Positions 51,105 to 63,471 of a stretch of 64,000 nucleotides of DNA are shown here, in pieces. A model generated the notes under the pieces. The model did no database searches. It had not been told where the DNA came from and was given only the letters and a program-made list of their open reading frames with translations. Origin of the DNA: Vitellaria paradoxa (lineage: Eukaryota; Streptophyta; Magnoliopsida; Ericales; Sapotaceae); the NCBI GenBank assembly GCA_019916065.1, contig CM034242.1, forward strand, positions 7,002,453 through 7,066,452, read 5' to 3'. Every line of letters begins with the position of its first letter. Positions within the stretch are counted from its first letter, which is position 1. A program made the translations under genes and the position numbers.

Positions 51105-54100
51105 CTTTAGCTTAACTTGTAAATCTGCTCTTTGAGAACTCTCTGAGAAAAGAGAAACAGACTCTGTGTTTTTCAATTAGAGGTCAATGGCAAAAGTTCC
51201 TCGTATGTATAAAATAAAGAAAGAAGTTCAATTTTTCTAGTTCAAAGGTCATGTGCGTAACTTTAAATATGTGTGTGTATATATATATATATACACACAC
51301 GATCGTATTTATCTTTTGATATCCTCCAACCAGCAAAAGCATATTCCAAGGTTCCAAGTAGGCGAACAATTCTATTATGCTTAACAACTGGCTGGGATAA
51401 ATTCAAAACCTAGGGTGCATTTAGAAGTGAAATTTTTAAGAATTTTAGGTAATTTTTTTTTTATGACAAAAGTTGTTAGGTACAATATTTTAGGCATTTA
51501 GTAAATTTTTAGTGATTTTTAAAATTTTTTAGTTATTTGGTAAAAAGTTGGGAAAATTTTTAAAAAATTTGAAGAATTTTTGAGAACTTTTGGTTGTTTA
51601 ATAAAAAGTTGGAGAAACTTTAAAAATTTTTAATGATTTCTGAGACGTACGCCAAAAAAGCAAAAATTATTAAATTCCTCAATTTTATTTATTTATTTTA
51701 TTTTTTTGAGGTGTTGCGAGTGGCTTTTGCACCTACCGATGAATATTCAACTTTAAATGGTTGGGTTATGGTTTTGCACTTAATTATAGCTATAAATTTT
51801 AATTAAATACCAAACACTCCCTTATGATTACCTACTTTAAAATATCTATCCCAACCATAAATAAATAAATAAGTAAATAAAATTAGTTACTACTAATAAA
51901 AGTATAATTAACACTCCAGATAGTTTAATTTGTTAGTGCAATATCATGGTTATGTCTACCTTTCGGGTCTGGGGTTTTGAAATTGTTTTTAAAATTCGGG
52001 TTCCTAAATTTAAATCTCATTTAGTTGAGGTGTTTAAATCTCATTTGTTTAATTAAGGTTCGCGAGACTGGACCGGACATTCTTGGTTACAAAAATAAAT
52101 AAATAAATAAAATAAGGTATTTAGTTGGTTAAATCAATCAAAATTTACCAATTTTCACTAAATTGTACTTTTTTCTACTCAAATTTAACTACTTATCACT
52201 TTTACACTAAATCTTTGTATTTTTACTGTACTTTTTGATCAACTCAAAACTTTTTTTTCCAACCAAACACACCCTAAAAAAAAAAAAAAAAAAAAAAACT
52301 AAAGGGTTGGTTTGTTCCTCTCTCTAATTTATTTTATTTTTTTTTTTCACACGCCATCTCTTCATTGTTTGGCTGGCTAATAAAGAGCCTGATTAATTAA
52401 GGAGAGGAATATCTTTAAAACCAAAGTCCTCATTGACCTCTGGGAATGCGTAATCTGTTCCAATTCATAAGATGTAGGGAATTTTTTTTTTCTTTTTAAT
52501 CTGTGTTGCCAGACCACCGAAAATTTGCAAGTAGGGAAGATATCTTTGCAAGTAGCTATGTTTGTCTCTGTACCATTTTCAAATGCTGATGAGAATTGTG
52601 AAGATGACCATTTTTTTTTTTTTTTTTTTTTGGGGAAGTCCAGCTTTTATATACCATATTTTAAAAATAAATCTTTGAATGCTACACAAGAATTTAAAAT
52701 AAATTTTAGAATCAAATTTGAAAAATTATTTTTGGACTTAAAAATTTCATTTTAAAAATAAACTAAAATTTTGAAATTTTTAACACACAAGTTTTTATTG
52801 TAAGCAAGTTGCATCACGTACATAATCTAGCTGCACAAAAAAAAAAAAAAAAAAAAAAATCATGTATTTTTTTAGTTTTTTTGGTAAACTAAAAAACTCC
52901 AATTTTTTTATAATTTTGTTTTGGTGTTGATCCGTGTCACTCTTTTCTTTCTTTCTTTATTTTATTTTATTTTTTTTTGGGCAAAAGTTACGTATTTAGT
53001 GAAAACTTATAAAAGTTAAAGAAAAATTGATAAAAGTTGGTGATTTTGTGTGTAGTAAGTATTTTTGTGTTTGATAAATTTTAATGAAAAAAATTAGAAA
53101 AAATTATGAAAATAGGTTGAAAATTGATGTTTTTAAGAGTGTTACACTATAATAATTTTGCAAAATGACACCATTTGAGTAAAAATAATAGCTCCAAAGG
53201 CAAAGTTTGCGGGGAGGGGTTGGACCGGGGGGATGAGATTTAAAATACTTGTTATGTCATTTTTCTTTAACTCCTCTCCCAAACAGACCCTTCGTTCCTT
53301 TCTTAGTCCTTTTTTTTTTTTTTTTTGGTAATTTTCCTTTCTTAGTCCTTGCTAACTAGGGGGACAAGGTATTCTCCAGTCACCTCGGACCCGGGCCCTA
53401 CGCAGCGGAGCAATCGAAACGTGTCCCAAGTCCACCCCTCTCTCTCTCTCTCTCTCTTCATGTGAATGGCCGGTCCCATTTTCCGACGCGGCGGTGATGC
53501 ATGCATATTCCGTCCTCTTGTCTGTCCGCGAATATTCCACGCTGGCGCGTTCAACCCGATCCCACGCTGCCATCCGTCCGATCACGGGCCATTTCCACTG
53601 CTTATCCAAATTCAACGATCCACAATTGAGGTTACCATACACCCGACTAGTAGACTATGAAATTTCGGCCATCGTGGATTTTTCGGATTCGTCGCCGATC
53701 TTTTCTCTTGGTGTCCTATCTCTTTGCACATGCATACATATGTACATATACAATATATACAGAGCTCTCGTTCTGTTCTTCAAACCCTTTACATCTGAAT
53801 TCTCTCCTTTTGGATTCGATTTGGATTTCGAGCAGAAGAGAATTTTCTATCCTTTTCGAGTTATTTGTGGATTTGACTTCATTTCTCAAACTGGGTTGTA
53901 GCTTCACTTCATATACACCGCACAAGATATACCTGTCTCTGATGATTCTGCCTATTCTTTTTGCATTTTGGGTGGAATTCATTCTCCTTTGATTTTTTTT
54001 TTTTTTTGTATCCGATCATTCTCTTTCTCAAAGGCAGAGCAGAGGTGGGTGGTTGGAGAATTCAAAGATTTGCGTATTGTGAAAGCGCTGAGAAACTTGG

Positions 54101-54139
54101 GAGAGAGACAGAGAGAGAGTAGAAGTGGTAGTGAGAGAG
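51105..54139. other. Mirrored intergenic region
   Basis: Reverse complement of 38824-41903 with small indels. The 29-bp direct repeat present twice at 39599-39656 occurs once here (near 53335-53365). No gene seen. Confidence 0.55.
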
Positions 54140-54319
54140 ATGGAAGAAGGGAACGATGGTAGTGGGGGACGCGGACGCGGCGGCGGCGGCGGCGGCGGCT
54201 ATCCGCACGAGAGCGGGGTGGTGATGTCGAGAGACCCAAAGCCGAGGCTGAGGTGGACGGCTGATCTTCATAACCGATTTGTAGATGCAGTCAACAAGCT
54301 GGGTGGCCCTGACAGTGAG

Positions 54320-54354
<35 letters not shown>

Positions 54355-57300
54355 ACTCTCCCCACAATTGGATTCAGAATTCCATTTCCAATTTTTCCAT
54401 TATTATTTTTGTTTGCTTGCAGTTAGCAATTCAGTTATCCCTTTATCAATCTTGTGTTGAAGAAGTCAGTAATTGAGTATCTCTAGAAAAGACTAATGGT
54501 TTTAGCTTTTAGATGAAATTTCATATGGGTAGAAGAGTTTGTCCTTTGTTTAAATCTTACTGCCTACCTCACTTGTTTGAGGCATGTTGAAGATATACAT
54601 GTGGTGGTTAACAATTCAACCCATAGATAGCTCAATTGTAGCTGAATTGTAAATAAAGCAATAGCATTGAATGACAAAAGTTGAAATTTTGGCTTATCTT
54701 TTTGAGTCTCACCTCCTTCATGTGATTATTATTATTATCGTTGTTGTTGTTGACATCGTCGTTATTTTTATCTTTTAATGTGGAAGAGTCGGGGAACTCT
54801 TCAAGTTAAACTGGCTGTATGGTTGTATCTATATAAGCACCAATTTTAGAATCCTTAGAATCTGCAAGGACAGGTGGATGAGCAGTTCTTTGATTGTAAA
54901 ACCAAAATGTGGACAATGTCACACCAGTGAAACAGCCGGAGTGAAATTAATCTGTTTTTAGCATACTGTGAATTTCAACTAACCTGATTGATGAATATTT
55001 CATATTAGACTATAAATAACTGTTTTGCCAAATTTGGTGTTTTACATTGTGAGGGGCTCTGTGGATAGTAGCCGGTGTCAATGCACACGCTGAGATCAAG
55101 CCACTTAGTATTGGGAATATTGCTGACGTGGAACAATGTCAGCTGCAGGTGTCAGAAAAGTTCTTTACACTGTAATTTTTAGGAAGTACATCACGGTTTT
55201 GTAATCCTAGTTTCACTCTTTTCTGTGACTTTGTGATTACTTTCGTCCATTGGAAGAATCTAAATTCAGTTGAATTACTTGCCAATTTGCCACCCCTATA
55301 ATTTGTAGTGAAATAGCTGGAGTAATAATCTGTTTGTGGCATGCTGTGAAATTCAACCCATTGGTGATAGTTTCATCTTAGATTGTAAATGTTTTTTGCC
55401 AAATTTGTATTTTACATTGTGAAGATCTCTGTGGATAGTTGTCAATGTCAATGCATATGCTGAGATCAAGCCACTTCAGCATTTGGGCCCACCATGTTGC
55501 TTACATGGCACAATCTTAGCTACAGGTGTTGACATCCGTGAGTGACTATCGCAAAGTACTTTGCATTGTAAATTTATTATATAGATCATGGTGTTGAAAA
55601 TCCTAGTTTCACTCTTTGAATTGCAGTCAGGATGTTTCTCTTTAATTAACTTTGTGATTACTTTAAGCAGTCTATTGGAAGAATCTAAATTCAGTTACAC
55701 AACGTCCTGGATATAAAGGATTTGATGAAGAATGCAAAACCCAACTTTAGCAGCATGTAATATGTCTCATTCCAACCGTGGACATGAATCAAATGACAAT
55801 TGTCCTGTAGACAAATGGAAGGGGAAAAATGTAAATCAGTATAAATAATAATTGTTAAGTTGTTGGGTTCCACTCACATAATTGATTTCTCATCTTTACA
55901 AGTAGATGAAGCAATATTATGATTAACAGCCACTCCATCGTTGAATTTTGTAGTCTGGTAGGATCCTACAAGCATTGTAGTATGGAGTACATTTATCCCT
56001 ACATTGGTAGTATGGGATATTGGCCTTGTGCTGCTTCCCTCTATCAGCTAGCTCTTAGTGGTGAGTTCTCCTAAGATATATAACAAATGGTATTGAAGCA
56101 TTCACCATGTCTCCTATCCTTTGCAGCACAGGGGTTAATGCCTGGACTGTAATAAGGACTACATGTGTCCCATATTAGTAGTAGTATGAGATATTGGTGT
56201 TAGTGTTTATTTACCTTGGGCTCCCACCCTCAATCAGCTAGCTTTAATATGAACTCAATTAAGGGAGGATTTTCAATTTGCAGAATCAACTCCCAAGTCA
56301 GTGCTGAGAGTGATGGGCTTAAAGGGCTTAACGTTGTACCATCTAAAGAGCCATTTACAGGTGTGCTTTCTTATTTTTTTCTTTTTTTTTTTTTCCTTTT
56401 TGGTTCCTTTCTCATTATGCTTTTTATGTTATTCTGATTTAACGTTGGGATGATTTATGATGTGTAGAAATATAGACTTGGGCAGCAGGCCAAGAAACAT
56501 AACACTATAGAACAAAACATAGAGTGCAATGGTGAGTACAATATAAATTTTGAATAAATAGTAAAAATTTAATTTTTTCTCTGTAAAACAAAATCTTGAC
56601 TATTGCTCCTGCTTTGATGATATCCAACATTCAATTCTCATGGTACTTTCATGAATAAACCCTCAATTCAAATCTCTAAAGGGGACCAAATTATATTCAA
56701 TTATCTTTTTTGTTTTTTAATCACATCTTTGTTTTTGTTTTCACTTCTGAATTTTGAATGATGAATGAACTACTTAGAATCATATTGTACTTGCAAAGCT
56801 CAATTTAGTCCTTTCAAACGGGAATAGAATGATTTTGCGGTTAGAAAATCTTTTTGATTGTCCTTATTTGTTTTCACTACTAGATTTTGAGCAATGCAGA
56901 AGATAGTTAAAATCATTAGGGTAAATTACACTTTAGCATTTTTTATTTTACTTTATTTCAATTCTCACTAAATATCTATACTTTAAATCATCCCACTTTG
57001 TCTACTATAAGTTTCAACTGCCCTACTTTACCTAATTCCTTTAAATTTATTGATAGAAAAGTGCAAATCTGAAGTTAAGATTAGTGATAAAGTACATGTG
57101 TTAAGTATAAATTTGCCCAAATCATTATTTTAAAATTTTGAAGTCCTCTTTAATGTTAAGCTTTGTAGCGCAAATCTTGTGTCCTCCTTTAGTAGCCAAA
57201 AAAAAAAAAAGGTTCACTTGCCACTTCTGTGCTCTCTTCTCTTTCGTTTGTTTTGTGACTTTTCAAGTCGCTGCCTTTCGTTCCGTCTTTCCAAATTTAT

Positions 57301-58650
57301 TCTTATCATGTATTTCTGTTAATCATCCAGGTGGTTCCTCCAGAGATTACCACATCCAGTCCTCAGAGCAGCTATCAATTCATTTGGGAATGAATAGTGA
57401 ACAAGGGTATTTGACCCCATAATATCCCACTACATATATATTTGTTTTTTCAACCTTCAATACCAAGCCACCTCTCTTTTTATCTAGAGCGCTTAACTTC
57501 CTACTCTTGATTTTTGAGTAAAAATAATATGTCTACATCCTTAAATATGGTTTGAAATTTTTTGCTTCAAGTAAATTGATTCTTGGAGCTGCCCATTTTG
57601 TTGCTAAAAATGTTCTACTCCGAGCAGAGGAATGCCAATTGCAGAGGCACTGCGGTGTCAGATTGAAGTGCAGAGAAGATTACAAGAGCAGCTTGAGGTA
57701 TGTCCTTTATGTTAGGGGTACTCACGAATCGAGTTGTTCACGAGCTAGAGCTCGATTCATGGACTTAATGAGTTGAATTCAAGTTCAATTTGTGACTTGT
57801 TTAAAATTCGAGTTCAAGCTTGAAAAAACTCGGTTCGAAAAGCTTGCAAGGTGACACAATAAAGTAACATACATACTTTATAATATTGTTGACCGAAACC
57901 GAATTGTTTTGATTAGTGAAATGATGACGTTTTAGTTTAGTTGAGTTTTTTTTTTTTTGATTTACAATATTTTAGACCAAAACAGCATCGTTTTGATTAG
58001 TTAACCTATTCTTGAGCCGAGCTCAAGACTGAGTTCTTTGTTGAGCCCATGCAAAAGCTTGAGTTTGATTCCTATACTAATAATTCAAGCAACGTTCAAG
58101 AAAGTCAAAGCTCAGCTCGGCTCACCTTGATTACAGTCCTACATGTATATATATATATTTTCAATTTTCCTTAGTTGTGGTCCCTTCTCTGCGGTTGGTT
58201 AGGAAGTTTTTGCTAATTAATGCGATATTCTCTAGCCGTAGTTTGATTTTCAATATTCTCCAAATACATAATAGGTACAAACAAAGCTGCAGATGAGAAT
58301 CGAGGCCCAAGGGAAGTACTTGCAAGCGATATTAGACAATGCTCAAAAGAGCCTCACACTTGATATCAACTGTTGCTGGGGGCACTCTTGAAGCAACCAG
58401 AGCTCAGCTAAGCAACTGCATTCAGCTCTGTCAAGTCTGATGGAGAATAGGAATGAATGCAGAAGTGAAGAATAAACACACTACATTGGAGAGAGAGAAA
58501 GAAAGACATCAGCTTAAGGCTGAAAGAGGATCCATAAATTTTGATTTGAATACTACTAGAGGGAGTTTTGATTTCTTTGGCGCAAGTGGATCTGACCTAG
58601 AGACCAAGACACTTGCATACAGAGAATTGAAAAATATATATATATATATA
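54140..58650 (+). pseudogene. MYB-CC transcription factor, right-arm copy with frameshifts
   Basis: Mirror of the gene at 34316-38823. Exons: 54140-54314, 56284-56360, 56468-56531, 57344-57406, 57628-57697 and 58275 to about 58650. Exons 1-3 and 5 are intact (KPRLRWTADLHNRF; GLKGLTLYHL). Exon 4 is 63 instead of 64 nt: it lacks two bases in the cag/agc stretch and has an extra T in atttggg, leading to an early TGA. Exon 6 has several 1-2-base indels (an extra T near 58374, a missing A near 58419, extra bases near 58450). The lesions cluster in the part nearest the N gap. As written it cannot make the coiled coil or C terminus. It may be a poor-quality duplicate of the left-arm gene. Confidence 0.82.
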
Positions 58651-58826
58651 TATATTACCTTTTCATGTAATGCTTTACATTTTTCCATCAGTAGCTTCAT
58701 GTATCTGTTGTCAATATATAGCTTCATATATATGTCTTGCTGTACGTTGATAAGTTTTGTGGGCTCTTGTACGTTAGGCAAGCTAAAGAGAGATCATGAG
58801 ATACGTTTCCTTGTATGGTTTGAATT

Positions 58827-58926
58827 NNNNNNNNNNNNNNNNNNNNNNNNNNNNNNNNNNNNNNNNNNNNNNNNNNNNNNNNNNNNNNNNNNNNNNNNNN
58901 NNNNNNNNNNNNNNNNNNNNNNNNNN
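58827..58926. other. Assembly gap of 100 N
   Basis: Exactly 100 undetermined bases, the conventional size for a scaffold join of unknown length. The left side ends inside the right palindrome arm; the right side begins inside a third copy of the NLR tail. Confidence 0.99.
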
Positions 58927-59217
58927 TCCCGAGTCGCTTTACGTTTGTTGGGGTTTTGGAAGTCGAAGGTATAAACACCTGGCAATTAGGGACTGTAATG
59001 AGCTGACTTATCTGCAAATCGCGTTGCAAACCTTCGTCGTCTCCCTTGAGATGTTCATTGTAAAATTGGTGCCATAATTTTAAGGAGCGGCCTACCAGAA
59101 ATCAGAGAGGAAGACAACAACCTCAATCAGTCTTCAAACGCTTGGCCTTCGAGAATGTGAGAAATTGGTGTGTTTGCCAGTGTGGATATGGAACCTTGCT
59201 TCGCTTGTCACTTCGCC
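58927..59217 (+). pseudogene. NLR 3' fragment (third copy)
   Basis: Only the LRR tail is present, starting at the N gap (VPSRF region). Its reading is broken into frames as in the first copy. LRR-like LQTLGLRECEKLVCLP lies near 59125-59175. Probably the same locus as 44570-44860, assembled twice. Confidence 0.75.
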
Positions 59218-60866
59218 GAAGAAGGGCGTGGGGGGCAAGTCAGGCCACGTCGACCCTATGAATCTACAACGACGGTGGTCGCCGGTGGAAGGCGGTCCGC
59301 GTGGAGCTGTCGCCAGCGAACAACAGGAGCTGGAAAGGTCGCCGGGGGTGACAACTTTTACGACCTGGAGTCTTCGTCTTGGTTGCGACTCTGTGTCCGT
59401 TCTCCAAAACAAAACTGGTAACTGAACCACCAGTTTTTTTAAATTTTTAATATTTTTATTTATTTAAATTTTCTTTAACTTTTTTTAAACCAAAAATTTT
59501 TAATTCTTTCCCAATTTTCTCTAAATTTACTTTTTCTAACCTTTTGAGAATACATTAAATATTCAATAATTCAAAATTTAATAACTTTTAGTACTTCAAA
59601 CAGGCCTAATATTTTCGCATATATAAATGCACTAGCAGTTTCAATATAAAATACTTTTGAAAGGAATTTTAAAATATAAATGAAATTATTTTTTGAAAAA
59701 CATTTTACATTAAATTGAATGAAACTTGAAACGAAAAAATATGAGTAAATATATTTTTAGGAAAACACTTTATATTGAAGTTTCATTTGTCTTGACGTAA
59801 ATTATTTTACATTGAAAAATATTTTTGTGTAAAAGTTTTTGCAAAAAAATTATTTTTTTCATTTTTTTAAGGGTTGATTTAAAATATGTTTTAGAACTTT
59901 TCTCATAAAAATTAGAAAAAAAATGCCAAGGAAAAAGATATATTGCCTTTTTTTTTCTAGAAAATATTTTACTGATTTAAGGAAATGAAATTATTTTTCA
60001 AAATTTGAGAAAAATATTTATTTCAAAAAAAAAATATTTTACCAAACTAACAATTGAGTAACATATTTTCAAATCAAAAGGAAGCTTAGGTTACAAGCCA
60101 ATTTAGAAGACATTTTCTTGACAAATGAATTATGACAAACGACCTTACAATTTTCATATTGACCAATGAACATAAACATGCATGCACCGTTACGACGACA
60201 CAAATTTTGTTGCAAGTATGATAGTTTAATTCAGAAAGAGTGAGTTACCATATATAAGTTGGTATTTTTTTAATGCCTGTTATGTGCCATTTCAATAATA
60301 AAATTATCTTTACTTATCACCATAAAAAAAAAATCTCCATGATAAAACAAAAAAAGGTAGATAATTAAAAACATAAAACCTTGATAATGTCAGTGGAACT
60401 TTCCAATTAACTGATGCACGGTTAAGCAGTGGCGGATCCAGAATTTTCAGTCAGGGGGCACCGGGTATCTAACACGGGAATAACAAGTTATCTTCGGACT
60501 AAGAGTAGGAGAGAAATAATATCGCTTTTAAAGAGAGATAAAATTATTCTTAAACATTAAACCGTTGATTATACTTTTTTCAATTTAATGGTTTAACTAG
60601 TTATTTTAACAGTATCTAAGATTTAATAAGATATCTATCATTACTTAAAAAAATATAATTATTATTAAGTTTTTATTGTTTATAGAATTTATTATGTTAT
60701 ATATTATATTTTTTGATATTATGCACAAAAATATTAAATAGTGTAATAGAACAATATATTTTATTTCAAAAAAATATTTGAATTTAATTTTTATAAACTC
60801 TTTTTATGTTGAAAATTTTTGAATTTACCTTAATTTTTAAATAAGACCAATATAACCTAACTTTGA
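58927..60866. repeat. Third copy of the NLR tail region (equals 44570-46509)
   Basis: Collinear with 44570-46509 at a constant offset of 14,357, so there is no net indel over about 1.94 kb; I saw no base difference in the parts compared. It contains the end of the LRR reading (58927 to about 59217), the GC-rich segment and the AT-rich flank. It then continues past the point where the first copy folds back. Confidence 0.93.
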
Positions 60867-60975
60867 ATTCATTTACTTTTCAATTAAGGTAAAATGTCAA
60901 GGACATTTTTGTAATTTAATATCAAAAATCCAGGGGGTCACTTGCCCCCCTTGCCCTAACGTGGCTCCGCCACTG
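60427..60975. mobile_element. Complete non-autonomous hAT-type element
   Basis: 549 bp with ends CAGTGGCGGATCC and, inverted, CAGTGGCGGAGCC. Flanked by an exact 8-bp duplication CGGTTAAG (60419-60426 and 60976-60983). An 8-bp target duplication with CAGNGGCGGA-type ends indicates the hAT superfamily. No transposase reading frame. The same insertion is cut short at 46510 in the first copy. Confidence 0.9.
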
Positions 60976-60983
60976 CGGTTAAG

Positions 60984-61299
60984 GAGACTCGTCTTTCATT
61001 CTTGGTTTATCCCTCGACAAAACTGCGGGTTCCGGGTCATCCAAAAAAAAAAAAAATCTGAGTCAACAAGAGAGAGTTTATGTCACAAGTCGATCAAATT
61101 CATAATTCTATTGACTTAACAAGTTAACATTTACAGTTTGATTTTGTATACGCAACTACCACATTAATGGAATGGAAGAGCTGTTCATTCCCAAATCAGA
61201 CGGGGAAAACAGATGCACGGTGATGACTGGAAACAAGGACCCAGGGAGATGTACTTGTGGTGTTCAAACGGTGGTTTAACATGAACCGAAGACTTCTGC
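60984..61299. other. Short intergenic stretch before the CobW-type gene
   Basis: No gene or repeat recognised. It likely includes the 3' untranslated region of the minus-strand gene ending at 61300. Confidence 0.4.
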
Positions 61300-63471
61300 T
61301 CATACTAGACAACCCTTGAAACCTTTTCTGAGAGAAGTTTCATCCAAGTTCTTTCCAATGAAGACAAGCCTGTTTATCCTCTTCTCGTCGGGTCCCCATG
61401 CTTTTCCCGGGCAGCCGTCCAAGATGGAGTGCACTCCCTGAAGAAACAAAGTAAAAAACACAATTTTGACTTGAAAGGAGAAAAGTACACTTGTTAGACA
61501 TAAGGGTGAAAACGAGTTGAACTAAGTTGAACTTTAATTTATTCGATCTAGACTCGAACTATTTGTACCGTTTAAATTTTTATATAGGTTTGAGTTCAGC
61601 TCGATAAAGAAGAATTTAGCATCAAGTTTAGCCTACGAATTGCTCGATTAAATCAAAGTCTAAAATATAGGTGGTGTTGGGAGTGATAAAAAACAAGAAA
61701 AAACGTGGTTTAGGTTAACTTTTGGCGGAATAATCCGTTAGAACGGATTTACCAGACCGTTCTAACGGATTCAAATTTTGTCACTCATTTTTTCAAGACT
61801 GTGAGAACAGTTTTCCAAATCCGTTCCCATGGATTCAAAAAATTTCATAAAAAATAGCAACAATGGTACTCGTTTAAAAACTTTTGACTAAAAGAATATG
61901 ATTATTAAAAAAAATTTACGCATTAGATTAACCTCTTTCCAAATTATTGGTTTTTTTAAGCGAATTATGAGTTTTTAGTAAAGGCGAGAAAAATTTAAAT
62001 TAGTAATGGCGGGAAACAAAACAGAGTATTTTGGAGATTTATTTTATTTTTTAGAATTCCAAATGGTGCCATAATAGATAAAATATTATAAAAAAATATA
62101 ATAAATATATTATTAAAAAAATATAAAAATATTATTAAATATATATATATACATATTATTTTATTGACCCAGCTCGCGAGCTTTTGAGCCTTGCTTTTCT
62201 AAACTCAAGCTCAAACTCGAATATAAACGAACTAAAAATCAAGTTTGATCTGAGCTCGTTTTAATCACGAACTAAGTTCGAATAACTCGCAAATAACTCG
62301 ATTCGTTTTCACCCTAGTAAAACAGTGAAAGCTTTGATGAGTGAAAATTTGGATTCAAACCTGGAAAACGTAGCGCTGATCAGAATCATTTACAGACAAA
62401 ATCCCCTTCATCCTGTATAAATCGTCCCCCTTTTCTTCAATAATTCTTTCAAGCCAATCATCAACCTAATTCACGTAGACCAGGAGTTTGAGTTAAAGCC
62501 GGTGCACTTTAAAAATTAACGAAAATAAACCCACAAAAGAACCGTTGTTACTAAAGAAATTCATTTTAAACACCAGGGACAACGAATTGATAATGTATTT
62601 ACATGGCTTTGAACTTGCATACATTCTGCTAAGTCAAAAAGGGAAATATAAATAACTAAAAAAAACATTGGATAATTATTTATCATTCCAAATGATATTT
62701 CTTACCTCATCAATATCAAGGGTACCCTCACAAACAATGCTGACGCTAGAGACTGCAGAATCATGTTGATGTCCCTTGTGGTGTTCTGTTGAGAAAAATA
62801 GACCAAAAATGAGTGAACTAAAAATGAAAGAACTGCAACTTAAAATCTCTAGAAACATGTTAATCTACCAGAAATAGATTAACAAATGTTTATTTTTTTT
62901 AAATAGATACATTAACAAAAAAATGTATACACAATAACATATAAAATAATATTTAGATGGATTAGCATTTGAGATAAATATTACCAAAACCCGTATTACT
63001 CCCATTTTTCTTTTCGTAATCTAAAAATAAGAACTTCCCTTAATATATATAAACACATGTACAGTGCGACAAAAAAATGACGAACAAGAAAGGTAAATGA
63101 CAGAGTAAAATCTAGATATAGGAGACGTACCATGCCCACTTTCATGTTGATGTGTAGCACAATGAGAACTGTCTAACTGTACTTCTGAATCAATTCTGCA
63201 ACACCCAAGTTATGCCCGCGTCAAACAACATGATTTCATGTGACACTACTGATATGAATATGGAGCAACATTTATCTCTGCTGACTAAATAAGGGAAAGG
63301 AGAAAATAGCTATACGAAAAGACTTCCCTTTTTTCATTTTTTGCTGAAGGAATAATGAAAGGAATGGCATTTGAATCACCTTTCAAGATCATAACCTCCC
63401 ACTCCCAAAACATAGTCCATGTCAACAACCCCATATTTAGCATGCTTTATTTGTGCCATCCCATTGATATG
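61300..63471 (-). CDS. CobW/ZNG1-type GTPase metallochaperone, C-terminal exons
   Basis: Five consecutive exons on -: 63380-63471, 63131-63195, 62706-62785, 62361-62465 and 61300-61437, all GT-AG and in phase (92, 65, 80, 105 and 138 nt), ending GFKGCLV-stop. Recognisable pieces are INGMAQIKHAKYG, DYVLGVGGYDLERIDSEV, a histidine-rich loop (HCATHQHESGHG then EHHKGHQHD), the CobW C-terminal segment VDDWLERIIEEKGDDLYRMKG / ILSVNDSDQRYVFQGVHSI and RINRLVFIGKNLD. This is the CBWD/ZNG1 branch of the COG0523 G3E GTPases, which deliver zinc to methionine aminopeptidase in other eukaryotes. The Walker A and CxCC exons must lie beyond 64000. Intron 61438-62360 holds a transposon-like insert. The frame is intact in all exons seen. 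Confidence 0.88.
61503..62317. mobile_element. MITE-like element in the CobW-gene intron, with a Mutator-MITE-related core
   Basis: Ends agggtgaaaacgag (61503-61516) and the inverted tcgattcgttttcaccct (about 62299-62316). Clusters of gagctcg-type words lie near both ends. The centre (about 61720-61930) is, in inverted orientation, clearly related to the interior of the Mutator-like MITE at 16230-16345 (aaacgagta, gggaacggattt, gttctcacag). This suggests one element nested in another. Target duplication unclear. Confidence 0.6.

Larger units (their letters stand above)
46517..58826. repeat. Right arm of the inverted repeat, ending at an assembly gap
   Basis: Reverse complement of 34110-46497 with scattered substitutions and indels, some in exons. 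It runs straight into a 100-N gap. Gene order is mirrored: NLR remnant (-), then MYB-CC remnant (+). The region 46517-46939 is the reflected partial hAT element, ending ggatccgccactg then cttaaccg. The arms' mismatches make the right arm look like the poorer copy. Confidence 0.95.

Noticed and set aside
46517..58826. A genuinely new paired gene system formed by the two inverted NLR and MYB-CC copies
   Set aside because: The arm ends at an N gap, shares the NLR lesions, has worse indels, and the sequence after the gap repeats the left arm. An assembly artefact explains this more simply.
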